From an uncultured Lachnospiraceae bacterium (GTDB lineage: Bacteria > Bacillota > Clostridia > Lachnospirales > Lachnospiraceae): a stretch of DNA of 64,000 nt. Each line of letters starts with the position of its first letter. The first letter of the stretch is position 1. The notes below the pieces were generated by a model. The model did no database searches, had not been told where the DNA came from, and saw only the letters and a list, made by a program, of their open reading frames with translations. The DNA lies in contig CAJTMW010000017.1 in assembly GCA_910577275.1 (NCBI GenBank), forward strand, positions 1 through 64,000, read 5' to 3'. Below are positions 7,918 to 16,670 of the stretch, piece by piece. Made by a program: the position numbers and the translations under genes.

Positions 7918-9192
7918 ATGACATATATCAGGCGGGCTGTTGAAGATACTGTTGTACGGATTTCACAGATGTTCCCGGTACTTCTGGTAACCGGACCGAG
8001 GCAGGTTGGAAAAACAACCTTGCTGCAAAAGCTGGCGGAGAACCAGAGGGCGGAAGGTATCGAGCGCAAATATGTGACGCTGGACGACCCTGACGCCAGG
8101 TATCTGGCGAAACGAGACCCGGCATTATTTCTGCAAAGATATTCCCCGCCGGTGCTGATTGATGAGATTCAGTATGCGACGGAGCTGTTCACGTATATCA
8201 AAATGTATGCGGACAGCTCAAAACGAAAAGGCGATTTATGGCTTATCGGTTCTCAGGGTTTTCGGCTGATGAAAAATGTGAGCGAGAGCCTTGCCGGACG
8301 TGTCGGTATTGTAAACCTGCTGGGGCTGTCTGATGCGGAGATTTATCAGATGCCCGGAGAACCGTTTACTACGGATGCCGGGCGGCTGTTGAACCGTTTA
8401 TCTGTTGCAAAACCGCGGGGGCTGAACGAAATATACAGCCGGATTTTCAAAGGCTCCAAGCCGGCGCTTTATGCGGATAGGAACGTGGATTGGGAAACTT
8501 ATTACCGTTCCTATGCAGACACATATTTACAGAGGGATATCCGCGACCTGGCGCAGGTTGGGGATGAAATGCAGTTTTATAATTTTATGACAATCGTTGC
8601 GGCACACACTTCGAAACCGGTAGTATATGAAGAACTGGCAGGCGCGGCGGGAATTACGGCGCCGACGGCAAAAAAATGGCTGTCGATACTGGTATCTTCC
8701 CACATCATTGCGCTTGTACAGCCGTACCATAACAATGCGCTGAAGCGTGTTGTGAAAATGCCGCTGCTTCATTTTCTGGATACAGGTCTGGCGGCATGGC
8801 TTTTAAAGTGGGGCAGTCCGGAGACACTGGAAAAGGGGGCAATGTCAGGCGCGTTTTTTGAAAGCTATGTCTTTTCGGAAATCTATAAAAGCTATCTGAA
8901 CGCCGGAAAGGAGCCCCCGATTTTTTATTACAGAGATAAGGAGCAAAAGGAGATTGACCTTTTGATATATCAAAACGGGATATTATCGCCAATAGAAATC
9001 AAAAAGGCGGCGTCTCCCGGAAAAGATGCAATCAAAAATTTTCATGTTTTGAACCCGGTCGCCAGAGAAGAAGCCTTTGGGGGACTGGAGAGCCTGAAAG
9101 TGGAGATAGGAACAGGAAGCGTTATCTGTATGGCAAACGACCTGCTTCCTGTTGATGAAAAGAACTGGTATGTGCCGGTCTGGCTGATTTGA
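7918..9192 (+). CDS. AAA ATPase with DUF4143 nuclease-like C-terminus
   Basis: 424-aa protein of the AAA_14/DUF4143 family. Walker A is at residues 26-33 (GPRQVGKTT), Walker B near residues 78-84 (VLIDEIQ) and the sensor-like LIGSQGF follows. The C-terminal DUF4143 region includes a restriction-endonuclease-like core (EIDLLIYQNG ... IEIKKAAS). ATG 7918 is chosen because GGAGG at 7905-7909 would overlap an upstream GTG start. These proteins occur in many copies in Clostridia; their role is not established. It has its own promoter and ends at a strong hairpin. Confidence 0.88.
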   Translation: MTYIRRAVEDTVVRISQMFPVLLVTGPRQVGKTTLLQKLAENQRAEGIERKYVTLDDPDARYLAKRDPALFLQRYSPPVLIDEIQYATELFTYIKMYADSSKRKGDLWLIGSQGFRLMKNVSESLAGRVGIVNLLGLSDAEIYQMPGEPFTTDAGRLLNRLSVAKPRGLNEIYSRIFKGSKPALYADRNVDWETYYRSYADTYLQRDIRDLAQVGDEMQFYNFMTIVAAHTSKPVVYEELAGAAGITAPTAKKWLSILVSSHIIALVQPYHNNALKRVVKMPLLHFLDTGLAAWLLKWGSPETLEKGAMSGAFFESYVFSEIYKSYLNAGKEPPIFYYRDKEQKEIDLLIYQNGILSPIEIKKAASPGKDAIKNFHVLNPVAREEAFGGLESLKVEIGTGSVICMANDLLPVDEKNWYVPVWLI

Positions 9193-9201
9193 AACAGAAA
9201 G

Positions 9202-9894
9202 TTAAAGGGGTGGATTCCACCCCTTTCTCAAATAATCGCCTCTTTCGTTATATTCGTTTCCACGCCATATTTTTAAGCTCTACAATAAACTGTTCTCCCA
9301 GGTAATCTATAATTACGTCTGTCCGCCTGGCATCCCGTGTTTGAGCTTCGATATAGTAATTCCCGACGCCATTAATAATAGGTTTCAAATATAGAAGGAA
9401 AAATTTCCTCCCATATTCTTCAAGAAACTTTTCTTCCTGCTTACCATAGATATCATGGAAATATTCTGCGAATTTTTCGATACATGGCGGCAATATTCCA
9501 CGGACTGTTATACTTATGCTCTGCGTCAGGGCGCAATTTCAACTTTAAGTTTTTCAATCATTAAGACAACCGGTTTAAGAGCTTCTGCGCACATTTTACT
9601 TAAGGATGTAAATAATTCCTTCAGACTGACCTGACCCGGATTTTCAGCCAAATCTGTCAGGGGAATTAAAGCTTCCTGGCTTTCGGGCGCTGCAATTTTG
9701 AATGATTCAATAATCATTCCGGCAAAAACCTTAGAAAATGTTGAAGCATCTGCGAAATCTTCGGTTCCGATTTCCTGAAAGTCGAGTGATAAAACGATAT
9801 ATTCGCCTTTCAGTTTTTTTTCCAAAGCGGATAATGTTGTGGTTTTCCCATACTGCCGGCCTTTATTAATAATAAAATAACTGCCTTCATCCAC
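9202..9894 (-). pseudogene. Decayed AAA-ATPase-like / PD-(D/E)XK nuclease family gene
   Basis: Remnant of the AAA-ATPase-like/DUF1703 family. The 5' part (9894-9526) begins mid-domain at a GTG with a TAA directly upstream, keeps the Walker A region (INKGRQYGKTTT) and breaks off at Walker B (KPVVLMIE). The 3' part (from about 9493) keeps the nuclease core YYIEAQTRDARRTDVIIDY and FIVELK. After FIVELK an extra A in the run at 9269-9273 shifts the frame; dropping it restores the family motif KIWRGNEYNERG, followed by a short tail and a stop at 9202. The ATPase centre, about 300 residues in relatives, is deleted. Clearly nonfunctional. Confidence 0.85.
9204..9226. terminator. Hairpin terminator between convergent genes
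   Basis: AAAGGGGTGG (9204-9213), loop ATT, CCACCCCTTT (9217-9226): a perfect 10-bp stem between the DUF4143 gene and the convergent decayed AAA gene. The T-tract is short on both strands. Confidence 0.7.
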
Positions 9895-9921
9895 ATTTTA
9901 AAAAGTAAATAAAAAAACCTG

Positions 9922-9950
9922 TTGACAAATTCTTCCTCCTGACATATACT
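9922..9950 (+). promoter_or_regulatory. Strong promoter of the fatty acid biosynthesis operon
   Basis: TTGACA (9922-9927), 17-base spacer, TATACT (9945-9950). A near-consensus vegetative promoter about 160 bases before acpP. Confidence 0.8.
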
Positions 9951-9957
9951 TTGCTAA

Positions 9958-10004
9958 TCAAATAATTTGATATTCAAAATATTTGAAATTCAAATCAATT
10001 GAAT
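9958..10004. promoter_or_regulatory. Three tandem TTCAAA-type dyads (probable FabT-like operators)
   Basis: Three inverted repeats follow directly after the -10: TCAAAT-A-ATTTGA (9958-9970), TTCAAA-ATA-TTTGAA (9973-9987) and ATTCAA-ATCAA-TTGAAT (9988-10004). FabT, the MarR-type repressor of fab genes in streptococci and relatives, binds TTTGA/TCAAA dyads of this type, and a MarR gene closes this operon. Position at the start of transcription fits repression (inference). Confidence 0.72.
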
Positions 10005-10110
10005 AAAAAGTTTCTGTGCAGACAAAAAGCGGCGAAAGCGGTGCGGGACGCGCAGAGCTGTTTATCACAAACATATTGCGTAGGATACGGCGCAAAGGAG
10101 AGGAGAAATT

Positions 10111-10344
10111 ATGTTAGAGAAAATAAGAATCATGATTGCAGAGCAGCTTGGAATCGACGCGGAGGAGGTAAAGCCGCAGAGCAATCTGCAGGATGATTTG
10201 AATGCGGATTCGCTGGATTTGTTCGAGCTGGTGGTGAGCCTCGAGGAGGAATACGGAATTGAAATTCCCTCCGGCGATTTGGAGAAAGTGGAAACCGTAA
10301 ACGACATCGTGGAATATCTGGAGGCAAAGGGACTGGAAGGCTGA
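10111..10344 (+). CDS. acpP: Acyl carrier protein
   Basis: 77-aa acidic carrier of growing acyl chains in type II fatty acid synthesis. The phosphopantetheine attachment Ser34 lies in the DSLDLFELV motif. ATG 10111 follows AAAGGAGAGGAG. First gene of the fab operon, directly behind the promoter and dyads, as in related Clostridia. Confidence 0.97.
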   Translation: MLEKIRIMIAEQLGIDAEEVKPQSNLQDDLNADSLDLFELVVSLEEEYGIEIPSGDLEKVETVNDIVEYLEAKGLEG

Positions 10345-10420
10345 CGCCATGGCTTTTATGCGAAGGACTGCAGTATCAGCGCATGACAGCATTCGGAAAA
10401 GTTGGTAACGGAGGAAAATG

Positions 10421-11359
10421 ATGAAAACAGAGATAACGGAGCTGCTCGGAATCGAGAATCCGATTATTCAGGGCGGCATGGCGTGGGTTGCGGAATACCA
10501 TCTGGCGGCGGCCGTATCAAAGGCCGGCGGTTTCGGTATTATCGGAGCAGCCAGCGCGCCGCCGGAGGCGGTAAGGGAGCAGATTCATAAAGTAAGGGAG
10601 CTGACGGATAAGCCCTTTGGCGTGAATGTGATGCTGATGAGCCCGAATGCGGCGGAGGTTGCAAAGGTGGCTGCGGAGGAAAAGGTGGCGGCGGTCACTA
10701 CCGGCGCGGGCAATCCGGGCGCCTATATGGCCATGTGGCAGGAAGCCGGAATCAAGGTGATTCCCGTGGTGGCAAGCGTGGCCATGGCGCGGATGATGGA
10801 GAAGGCCGGCGCGGACGCAGTAGTGGCGGAAGGAACGGAATCCGGCGGCCATATCGGCAGCGCCACTACGATGACGCTGGTGCCTCAGGTGGCGGATGCG
10901 GTAAAAATTCCGGTGGTTGCCGCCGGAGGAATCGGAGACGGGAGAGGCTTTGCGGCGGCCATGATGCTGGGAGCAAAGGCGGTACAGATGGGGACGCGCT
11001 TTATCGTGGCAAAGGAGTCTATCGTCCATGCGAATTATAAGGAACGTGTGATTAAGGCAAAGGATATCGACTCCGAGGTCACCGGAAGAAGCACAGGCCA
11101 TCCGATAAGGGTGCTCCGCAACAAAATGACCAGAGAGTATCTGCGGATGGAGGCGGAGGGCGCAGGGCTCGAGGAGCTGGAAATGCTGACCCTTGGCTCC
11201 CTTCGCAAGGCGGTAATGGAGGGCGACGTGGTAAACGGAAGCCTGATGGCGGGGCAGATTGCAGGTCTGGTGAAAAAGGAGCAGACCTGCCGGGAAATCA
11301 TAGAGGAAATCATGGCGGAGGCGGAGGCAATGCTTTCGGCGGATATGGTTAGAGGATAG
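10421..11359 (+). CDS. fabK: Enoyl-ACP reductase II, FMN-dependent
   Basis: Reduces enoyl-ACP in the last step of each elongation cycle; a triclosan-insensitive alternative to FabI. 312 aa with a TIM-barrel nitronate-monooxygenase-like fold: NPIIQGGMAWVAEYHLAAAV at the N-terminus, GTESGGHIG flavin/phosphate loop and VVAAGGIGDGRG. ATG 10421 is preferred to ATG 10418 because GGAGG at 10410-10414 is only 3 bases from the latter. No fabI or fabL is seen in this operon. Confidence 0.95.
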   Translation: MKTEITELLGIENPIIQGGMAWVAEYHLAAAVSKAGGFGIIGAASAPPEAVREQIHKVRELTDKPFGVNVMLMSPNAAEVAKVAAEEKVAAVTTGAGNPGAYMAMWQEAGIKVIPVVASVAMARMMEKAGADAVVAEGTESGGHIGSATTMTLVPQVADAVKIPVVAAGGIGDGRGFAAAMMLGAKAVQMGTRFIVAKESIVHANYKERVIKAKDIDSEVTGRSTGHPIRVLRNKMTREYLRMEAEGAGLEELEMLTLGSLRKAVMEGDVVNGSLMAGQIAGLVKKEQTCREIIEEIMAEAEAMLSADMVRG

Positions 11360-11417
11360 CCGGGGATAATCTCCCGGACTGTCCCCAAATGTGTACGCAG
11401 CAGAAATGAGGAGAGAT

Positions 11418-12332
11418 ATGGGTAAAGTAGTATTCATGTTCCCGGGACAGGGTTCGCAATACATAGGAATGGGGAAGGAATTTTACGACAGATTTCCGGT
11501 ATGCCGGGAAGTATACGAGCTGGCAGGCGAGGCGTCGGGACTTGACGTTGCGGCTCTTTGCTTCGAGGAAAACGACAGGCTTCCCGTCACGGAATACACG
11601 CAGATTGCCATGCTGGCGACGGAGGCGGCAATCTTTGCAATATTAAAAGAAAACGGCCATGTGCCGGAGGTGACGGCAGGCTTAAGCCTCGGGGAATACG
11701 GCGCGCTGATTGCCTCCGGCGTCATGTCCATGAAGGACGCGTTTGCGGTCGTGCGGAAAAGGGGAATTTATATGCAGAACGCCGTGCCCACAGGGGGAGC
11801 TATGAGCGCGGTGTTAGGACTTGACGCCGCGGCCATCGAGAAGGTCTGCGGGGAAACGGAGGGAATTGTTTCCATTGCAAATTATAACTGTCCGGGGCAG
11901 ATTGTCATCACAGGGGAAAAGACGGCCGTGGACGCGGCAGGGCTTGCTTTAAAGGAAGCCGGGGCAAAACGTGTGGTTCCCTTAAAGGTCAGCGGGCCTT
12001 TCCATTCCCCCATGCTTGCCTGTGCGGGCGTACAGCTGGGGGAGGCGCTTAAGGAAGTGGAAGTTGCGGAAAATTTTCTTCCCTATGTGGCAAACGTAAC
12101 TGCCGGCTATGTGACGGAGGCTTCCAGAGTAAAGCCCTTGCTCGAGCGGCAGATTGCGTCGAGCGTTCTTTGGCAGCAGTCGGTGGAGCGGCTGATTGCG
12201 GACGGGGCGGATACCTTTGTGGAAATTGGCCCGGGAAAGAGCCTTTCGGGATTCGTGCGGAAGATTAGCCGGGAAGTATCGGTATTTAACATCGACAGTC
12301 TGGAGGATTTTGAAAAATATGTTGACAGGTAA
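11418..12332 (+). CDS. fabD: Malonyl-CoA:ACP transacylase
   Basis: Transfers malonate from CoA to ACP. 304 aa with FPGQGSQ at residues 8-14, the nucleophile Ser90 in GLSLGEYGAL and the catalytic His in SGPFHSPML. ATG 11418 follows GAGGAGAG; a 9-residue upstream extension is open but lacks a ribosome site. The 3' end overlaps fabG by 14 bases, indicating translational coupling. Confidence 0.96.
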   Translation: MGKVVFMFPGQGSQYIGMGKEFYDRFPVCREVYELAGEASGLDVAALCFEENDRLPVTEYTQIAMLATEAAIFAILKENGHVPEVTAGLSLGEYGALIASGVMSMKDAFAVVRKRGIYMQNAVPTGGAMSAVLGLDAAAIEKVCGETEGIVSIANYNCPGQIVITGEKTAVDAAGLALKEAGAKRVVPLKVSGPFHSPMLACAGVQLGEALKEVEVAENFLPYVANVTAGYVTEASRVKPLLERQIASSVLWQQSVERLIADGADTFVEIGPGKSLSGFVRKISREVSVFNIDSLEDFEKYVDR

Positions 12333-13059
12333 GGTTGCTCTTGTAACGGGGGCAAGCCGCGGAATCGGCGCCCAGATTGCCGTTGCCCTTGCAAAAGAGG
12401 GGGCGGCCGTCATCGTGAATTACTGCGGCTCAAAGGAAAAGGCCGAAGCTCTGGCGGAAGAAATCCGCTCCGCGGGAGGAAGCGGGGAGGCTTATCAGTG
12501 CGATGTTTCCAATTTTACCGCCTGCGGGGAAATGGTGCAGGAGCTGGTGAAAAAATATGGGCACATTGATATTCTGGTAAACAATGCGGGAATTACAAGG
12601 GACGGACTTCTGGCAAAAATGTCGGAGGAGGATTTTGACAGGGTCATGGACACGAACCTGAAAGGCGCGTTCAATACCATCCGCCATATGTACCGTTTCT
12701 TTTTAAAACAGAAAAGCGGGAAAATCATCAATCTGTCCTCCGTGTCCGGTATTATGGGAAATCCGGGACAGGCAAACTATTCCGCCAGCAAGGCGGGAGT
12801 CATCGGCCTTACAAAGAGCGTGGCAAGGGAACTGGCAGGCCGGGGAATCTGCGTCAACGCCATTGCGCCGGGATTTATCGATACGGACATGACGGCGGCT
12901 TTGCCGGAGGCGGCGAGGGAAAAGCTAAAGGAGGCGATTCCCCTGAAAAGAATCGGAAAGCCGGAGGATATTGCAAATATGGCGGTTTTCCTTGCATCGG
13001 ATAAGGCGGATTACATCACCGGACAGGTGTTTGCGGTGGACGGCGGGATGACAATTTAG
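12319..13059 (+). CDS. fabG: 3-oxoacyl-ACP reductase
   Basis: NADPH-dependent short-chain dehydrogenase that reduces beta-ketoacyl-ACP. 246 aa. Rossmann motif TGASRGIG at residues 10-17, NNAG at 88-91, and catalytic Ser141, Tyr154 and Lys158 (YSASK). ATG 12319 lies inside the end of fabD with GGAGG 12 bases upstream. The C-terminal TGQVFAVDGGMTI is typical of FabG. Confidence 0.96.
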   Translation: MLTGKVALVTGASRGIGAQIAVALAKEGAAVIVNYCGSKEKAEALAEEIRSAGGSGEAYQCDVSNFTACGEMVQELVKKYGHIDILVNNAGITRDGLLAKMSEEDFDRVMDTNLKGAFNTIRHMYRFFLKQKSGKIINLSSVSGIMGNPGQANYSASKAGVIGLTKSVARELAGRGICVNAIAPGFIDTDMTAALPEAAREKLKEAIPLKRIGKPEDIANMAVFLASDKADYITGQVFAVDGGMTI

Positions 13060-13097
13060 GCAAAAATTGCAGGTTGAGGGAAAGGCATGGTCATTAT

Positions 13098-14333
13098 ATG
13101 AGCAGGAGAGTGGTTGTAACGGGTATGGGGGCGATTACGCCGATTGGGCTTAACGTGGAGGAATTTTGGAAGTCCGTAAAAGACGGAAAGCATGGATTTG
13201 CCCCCATTACGAAGTTTGATGTATCTGAATATAAGTGTAAAATTGCCGCGGAGGTGAAGGGCTTTGACGCCAAAGACTATATGGATTTCAAGGCGGCAAA
13301 GAGGATGGAGGATTTTTCCCGGTATGCGGTTGCGGCAGCGGCGGAGGCCCTTGCGGATTCCGGCATTTCCATGGAAAAGGAGGACCCGTATCTTGTGGGC
13401 TGCGCCATCGGCTCCGGTATCGGAAGTCTGCAGGCAATGGAGAGGGAGCATACAAAGCTTCTTGAAAAAGGTCCGAACCGGATTAACCCTTTGATGGTTC
13501 CCCTGATGATTAGCAACATGGCGGCGGGAAACGTTTCCATTCAGTTCGGGCTGAAGGGAAAAAGCATTAATTCCGTGACGGCCTGCGCCACCGGTACAAA
13601 TACCATAGGGGAGGCTTACCGGGCGATTCAGTACGGGGAGGCGGACGTGATGGTGGCAGGGGGGACGGAAGGCTGTATCACGCCGGTGGGAATCGCCGGA
13701 TTTACCGCGCTGACCGCCCTTTCTACTGTGGACGACCCGGAAAGATGTTCCCTTCCCTTTGACAAAAACAGAAGCGGTTTTGTGATGGGAGAGGGCGCGG
13801 CAGTTGTGGTCCTGGAGGAGCTTTCCCATGCCAGGGAGCGGGGCGCCAAAATTTATGGGGAGGTTATCGGCTACGGCTGTTCTTCGGACGCCTACCATAT
13901 CACGTCCCCGGAGGAAAGTGGCGCGGGAGCCGCCAGGGCAATGGAAAATGCAATAAAGGACGCCGGGCTTTTGCCCGAGGATATCATTTATATCAACGCC
14001 CATGGCACAGGCACCCATCACAACGATTTGTTTGAGACCAGAGCCATCAGGCTTGCGTTCGGCGCGCATGCTGACAAGCTGAAAATCAATTCCACCAAGT
14101 CCATGGTGGGGCATCTTTTGGGCGCGGCGGGCGCAATTGAGTTTGTAACCTGTGTGAAGGAGCTTGAGGAAGGCTATCTGCATCAGACGGTCGGTTATAC
14201 CACGCCGGACGCGGAGCTTGACCTTGATTATCTGAAGGAACCGGTTAAGGGAGACTTTCAGTATGCCCTGAGTAATTCTCTGGGTTTTGGCGGACACAAT
14301 GCAAGCCTGGTGATTTCGAAGTACAACGCATAA
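13098..14333 (+). CDS. fabF: Beta-ketoacyl-ACP synthase II
   Basis: Condensing enzyme elongating acyl-ACP with malonyl-ACP. 411 aa with the nucleophile Cys163 in TACATGTN, the two catalytic His in NAHGTGTHHND and GHLLGAAGA, and the C-terminal NSLGFGGHN. The first residues MSRRVVVTGMGAITPIG set the ATG at 13098; its ribosome site is weak (GAGGGAAAGG about 14 bases upstream). Confidence 0.96.
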   Translation: MSRRVVVTGMGAITPIGLNVEEFWKSVKDGKHGFAPITKFDVSEYKCKIAAEVKGFDAKDYMDFKAAKRMEDFSRYAVAAAAEALADSGISMEKEDPYLVGCAIGSGIGSLQAMEREHTKLLEKGPNRINPLMVPLMISNMAAGNVSIQFGLKGKSINSVTACATGTNTIGEAYRAIQYGEADVMVAGGTEGCITPVGIAGFTALTALSTVDDPERCSLPFDKNRSGFVMGEGAAVVVLEELSHARERGAKIYGEVIGYGCSSDAYHITSPEESGAGAARAMENAIKDAGLLPEDIIYINAHGTGTHHNDLFETRAIRLAFGAHADKLKINSTKSMVGHLLGAAGAIEFVTCVKELEEGYLHQTVGYTTPDAELDLDYLKEPVKGDFQYALSNSLGFGGHNASLVISKYNA

Positions 14334-14427
14334 CAGGAGGAAGGCATCGAAGAATTTCCGAAACGGATTTCAGGTACTTCGGAAGAAAAGCAAAGAAATG
14401 GAAAGCAGAAACGAGGCATAAAAAGCA
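14334..14427 (+). other. fabF-fabZ gap with an unused ribosome binding site
   Basis: This 94-base gap holds an AGGAGG (14335-14340) with no ATG, GTG or TTG at a useful distance. In many Clostridia accB sits between fabF and fabZ, so this may be the scar of a deleted accB (inference). Confidence 0.35.
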
Positions 14428-14865
14428 ATGTCATATATGAATACAAAACAGATTATGGAAATGATTCCCCACAGGCAGCCTTTTCTCCTGATTGATACCA
14501 TAGAGGAGCTTTCGCCCGGCGTAAGGGCTGTTGCAAAAAAGTGCGTCAGCTATAACGAACCCTTTTTTGCAGGCCATTTTCCCGGCGAGCCGGTGATGCC
14601 GGGGGTGCTGATTATCGAGGCCATGGCACAGGCGGGAGCGGCGGCTATTTTGAGCAGGCCGGAAAACAAAGGAAAAACGGCTTATTTTGCAGGGATAAAT
14701 AACGCGAAATTTAAGCGGAAAGTTGTACCCGGCGACGTTCTCACCCTGGAGCTTGAAATCATTAAGGAAAAGGGGCCGATTGGAGTCGGAAAGGGAACGG
14801 CAAAGGTGGACGGAAAACTGGCAGCGTCCGCAGAGCTGACATTTGCAGTCGGAAGCGGAGATTAG
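14428..14865 (+). CDS. fabZ: 3-hydroxyacyl-ACP dehydratase
   Basis: Hot-dog fold dehydratase of the elongation cycle, 145 aa. Catalytic His50 (FFAGHFPGEPVMPG) and Glu64 (IIEAMAQ) are present, as is the N-terminal IPHRQPFLLID. ATG 14428 is used; ATG 14437 three codons later is an alternative. In this family a single FabZ can serve all chain lengths. Confidence 0.95.
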   Translation: MSYMNTKQIMEMIPHRQPFLLIDTIEELSPGVRAVAKKCVSYNEPFFAGHFPGEPVMPGVLIIEAMAQAGAAAILSRPENKGKTAYFAGINNAKFKRKVVPGDVLTLELEIIKEKGPIGVGKGTAKVDGKLAASAELTFAVGSGD

Positions 14866-14927
14866 AGCTTTGCCGTTGGAAACAGAAAACAGAAGTCAGA
14901 ATTTGGAATGAAAGCGGGGAGCAGGTT

Positions 14928-16649
14928 ATGACACCGGTTTTTATAAGGAAGAAATTCGTACCTTTGGAAAAGGAAAGCGGCGGGGCGGCAGGAAAGAGCG
15001 TTAACGGCGACGCCGGGGAGACGGTGGAATGCCCCTGCTGTAAAAAGACGCAGATAAAGGCGAGGGTCGTGGAAAATAAATACGTCTGCACGGAATGCGG
15101 CGGTTATTTCAGGGTTCGCACCGGCAACCGGATTAAAATGGTGGCGGATACCTATAGTTTTTCCTCCTGGTTTCCGAATGCGGAAGAAGAAAATCCGCTG
15201 GATTTCCCGGGATATATGGATAAGCTTAAGGCTGTCAGGGAAAAGACCGGCCTGTCCGAGGGCGTAACCATGGGCAAGGCAAGAATTTACGGAGAACCTG
15301 TGGCGCTTGGCGTGTGCGACGCCAGATTCTTTATGGGAAGCATGGGCCATGTGGTAGGAGAGCGGATTGCGGCCGGAGTGGAAAAGGCCACCCGGCTGGG
15401 ACTGCCGGTAATTCTGTTTTGCTGCTCCGGCGGGGCAAGGATGCAGGAGGGGATGATTTCCCTGATGCAGATGGCCAAAACAGCCGCCGCCCTCAAAAAG
15501 CATTCCGAAGCCGGACGTTTATATGTGCCGGTTCTCACCGACCCCACCACAGGCGGGGTAACGGCAAGCTTCGCCATGCTGGGGGATATTATTCTGGCGG
15601 AGCCGGGTGCGCTGATAGGCTTTGCAGGGCCGAGGGTGATTGAACAGACCATCGGACAAAAGCTGCCGGAGGGGTTTCAGAGGGCGGAGTTTCAACTGGA
15701 ACACGGTTTTGTGGACGCCATTGTAGAGCGGGCGGATTTAAAGAGAACTCTGTATAAGATATTAAGAATGCACCGTAGCCGGAACGGGTATGCAGGTTTC
15801 CTGCCGGGGACGGACTTTGACTTCCGGCCCGGAGAGCTGATGCGGGAGCGGGAAGCGAAGGGGAAAACCTTAACGGCATGGGAGAAGGTGAAAGCGGCGA
15901 GAAGCCCGCAGCGTCCTTCCTGCATGGATTACATTGGAGAAATTTTTGACGATTTTATGGAGCTTCACGGCGACCGTTGCCATGGGGACGATTTGGCGGT
16001 GACAGGCGGTATCGCAAGCCTGAGCGGTCAGCCCGTTACGCTAATCGGGATTCATAAAGGAAGCGATATGAAGGACTGCGTCCGGCGCAATTACGGGATG
16101 CCCTCGCCCGAAGGGTATCGGAAGGCTCTCCGTCTGATGAAGCAGGCGGAAAAGTTTGGCCGTCCGGTTATCACCTTTGTGAATACTTCGGGAGCTTTCT
16201 GCGGTCTGGAGGCGGAGGAGGAAGGGCAGGGGGAAGCCATTGCCCGGAATCTTTTTGAGATGTCGGCGCTTAAGGTGCCGGTGCTTTGCCTGATGATTGG
16301 CGAGGGAGGAAGCGGCGGCGCGCTGGCACTGGCTGTGGGAAATCAGGTTTGGATGATGGAAAACGCCACCTACTCGGTGCTTTCCCCCGAGGGCTTTGCC
16401 TCCATTTTGTGGAAGGACGGAAAGCGGGCAAAGGAAGCCGCGGGGATAATGAAAATCACGGCGCAGGATTTACAGAGGCTTCATGTAGTGGAAAAGATAA
16501 TACCGGAATACGGGCAGGCGGACAAAAAGTCGATGCATGATATTTCCATGTTCATGAAGTATCATATGCGGGAATTTTTAAAGAGCTGCGAGGGCATGAG
16601 CGGAGAGGAGTTGGCGCGGCAGCGGTATGAGAGATTCCGCAGATTTTAG
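14928..16649 (+). CDS. accDA: Fused acetyl-CoA carboxylase carboxyltransferase (AccD-AccA)
   Basis: Carboxyltransferase component of acetyl-CoA carboxylase, making malonyl-CoA. 573 aa formed by AccD (beta) followed in frame by AccA (alpha). AccD part: zinc ribbon Cys35/38/54/57, then GGARMQEG and DPTTGGVTASFAMLGD; it ends about residue 290. AccA part: PSCMDYIGEIFDDFMELHGD, FVNTSGAFCG and GEGGSGGALA. No stop or ribosome site lies at the junction. AccD and AccA are separate in E. coli and Bacillus. The partner genes accB and accC are not in this operon and must be elsewhere. Confidence 0.95.
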   Translation: MTPVFIRKKFVPLEKESGGAAGKSVNGDAGETVECPCCKKTQIKARVVENKYVCTECGGYFRVRTGNRIKMVADTYSFSSWFPNAEEENPLDFPGYMDKLKAVREKTGLSEGVTMGKARIYGEPVALGVCDARFFMGSMGHVVGERIAAGVEKATRLGLPVILFCCSGGARMQEGMISLMQMAKTAAALKKHSEAGRLYVPVLTDPTTGGVTASFAMLGDIILAEPGALIGFAGPRVIEQTIGQKLPEGFQRAEFQLEHGFVDAIVERADLKRTLYKILRMHRSRNGYAGFLPGTDFDFRPGELMREREAKGKTLTAWEKVKAARSPQRPSCMDYIGEIFDDFMELHGDRCHGDDLAVTGGIASLSGQPVTLIGIHKGSDMKDCVRRNYGMPSPEGYRKALRLMKQAEKFGRPVITFVNTSGAFCGLEAEEEGQGEAIARNLFEMSALKVPVLCLMIGEGGSGGALALAVGNQVWMMENATYSVLSPEGFASILWKDGKRAKEAAGIMKITAQDLQRLHVVEKIIPEYGQADKKSMHDISMFMKYHMREFLKSCEGMSGEELARQRYERFRRF

Positions 16650-16670
16650 TGTAGAGAAGTGAGGATAAAA

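Noticed and set aside
9999..10196. 65-codon open frame over the fab leader and acpP
   Set aside because: No ribosome site and it overlaps acpP in another frame; the segment is better explained as operator and leader.
10517..11464. 315-codon open frame on the minus strand opposite fabK
   Set aside because: Same antisense artefact; fabK is clearly conserved on the + strand.
13056..14297. 413-codon open frame on the minus strand opposite fabF
   Set aside because: It is the antisense shadow of a codon-biased conserved gene; no ribosome site, no recognisable domain and composition rich in His, Arg and Pro as expected of antisense frames.
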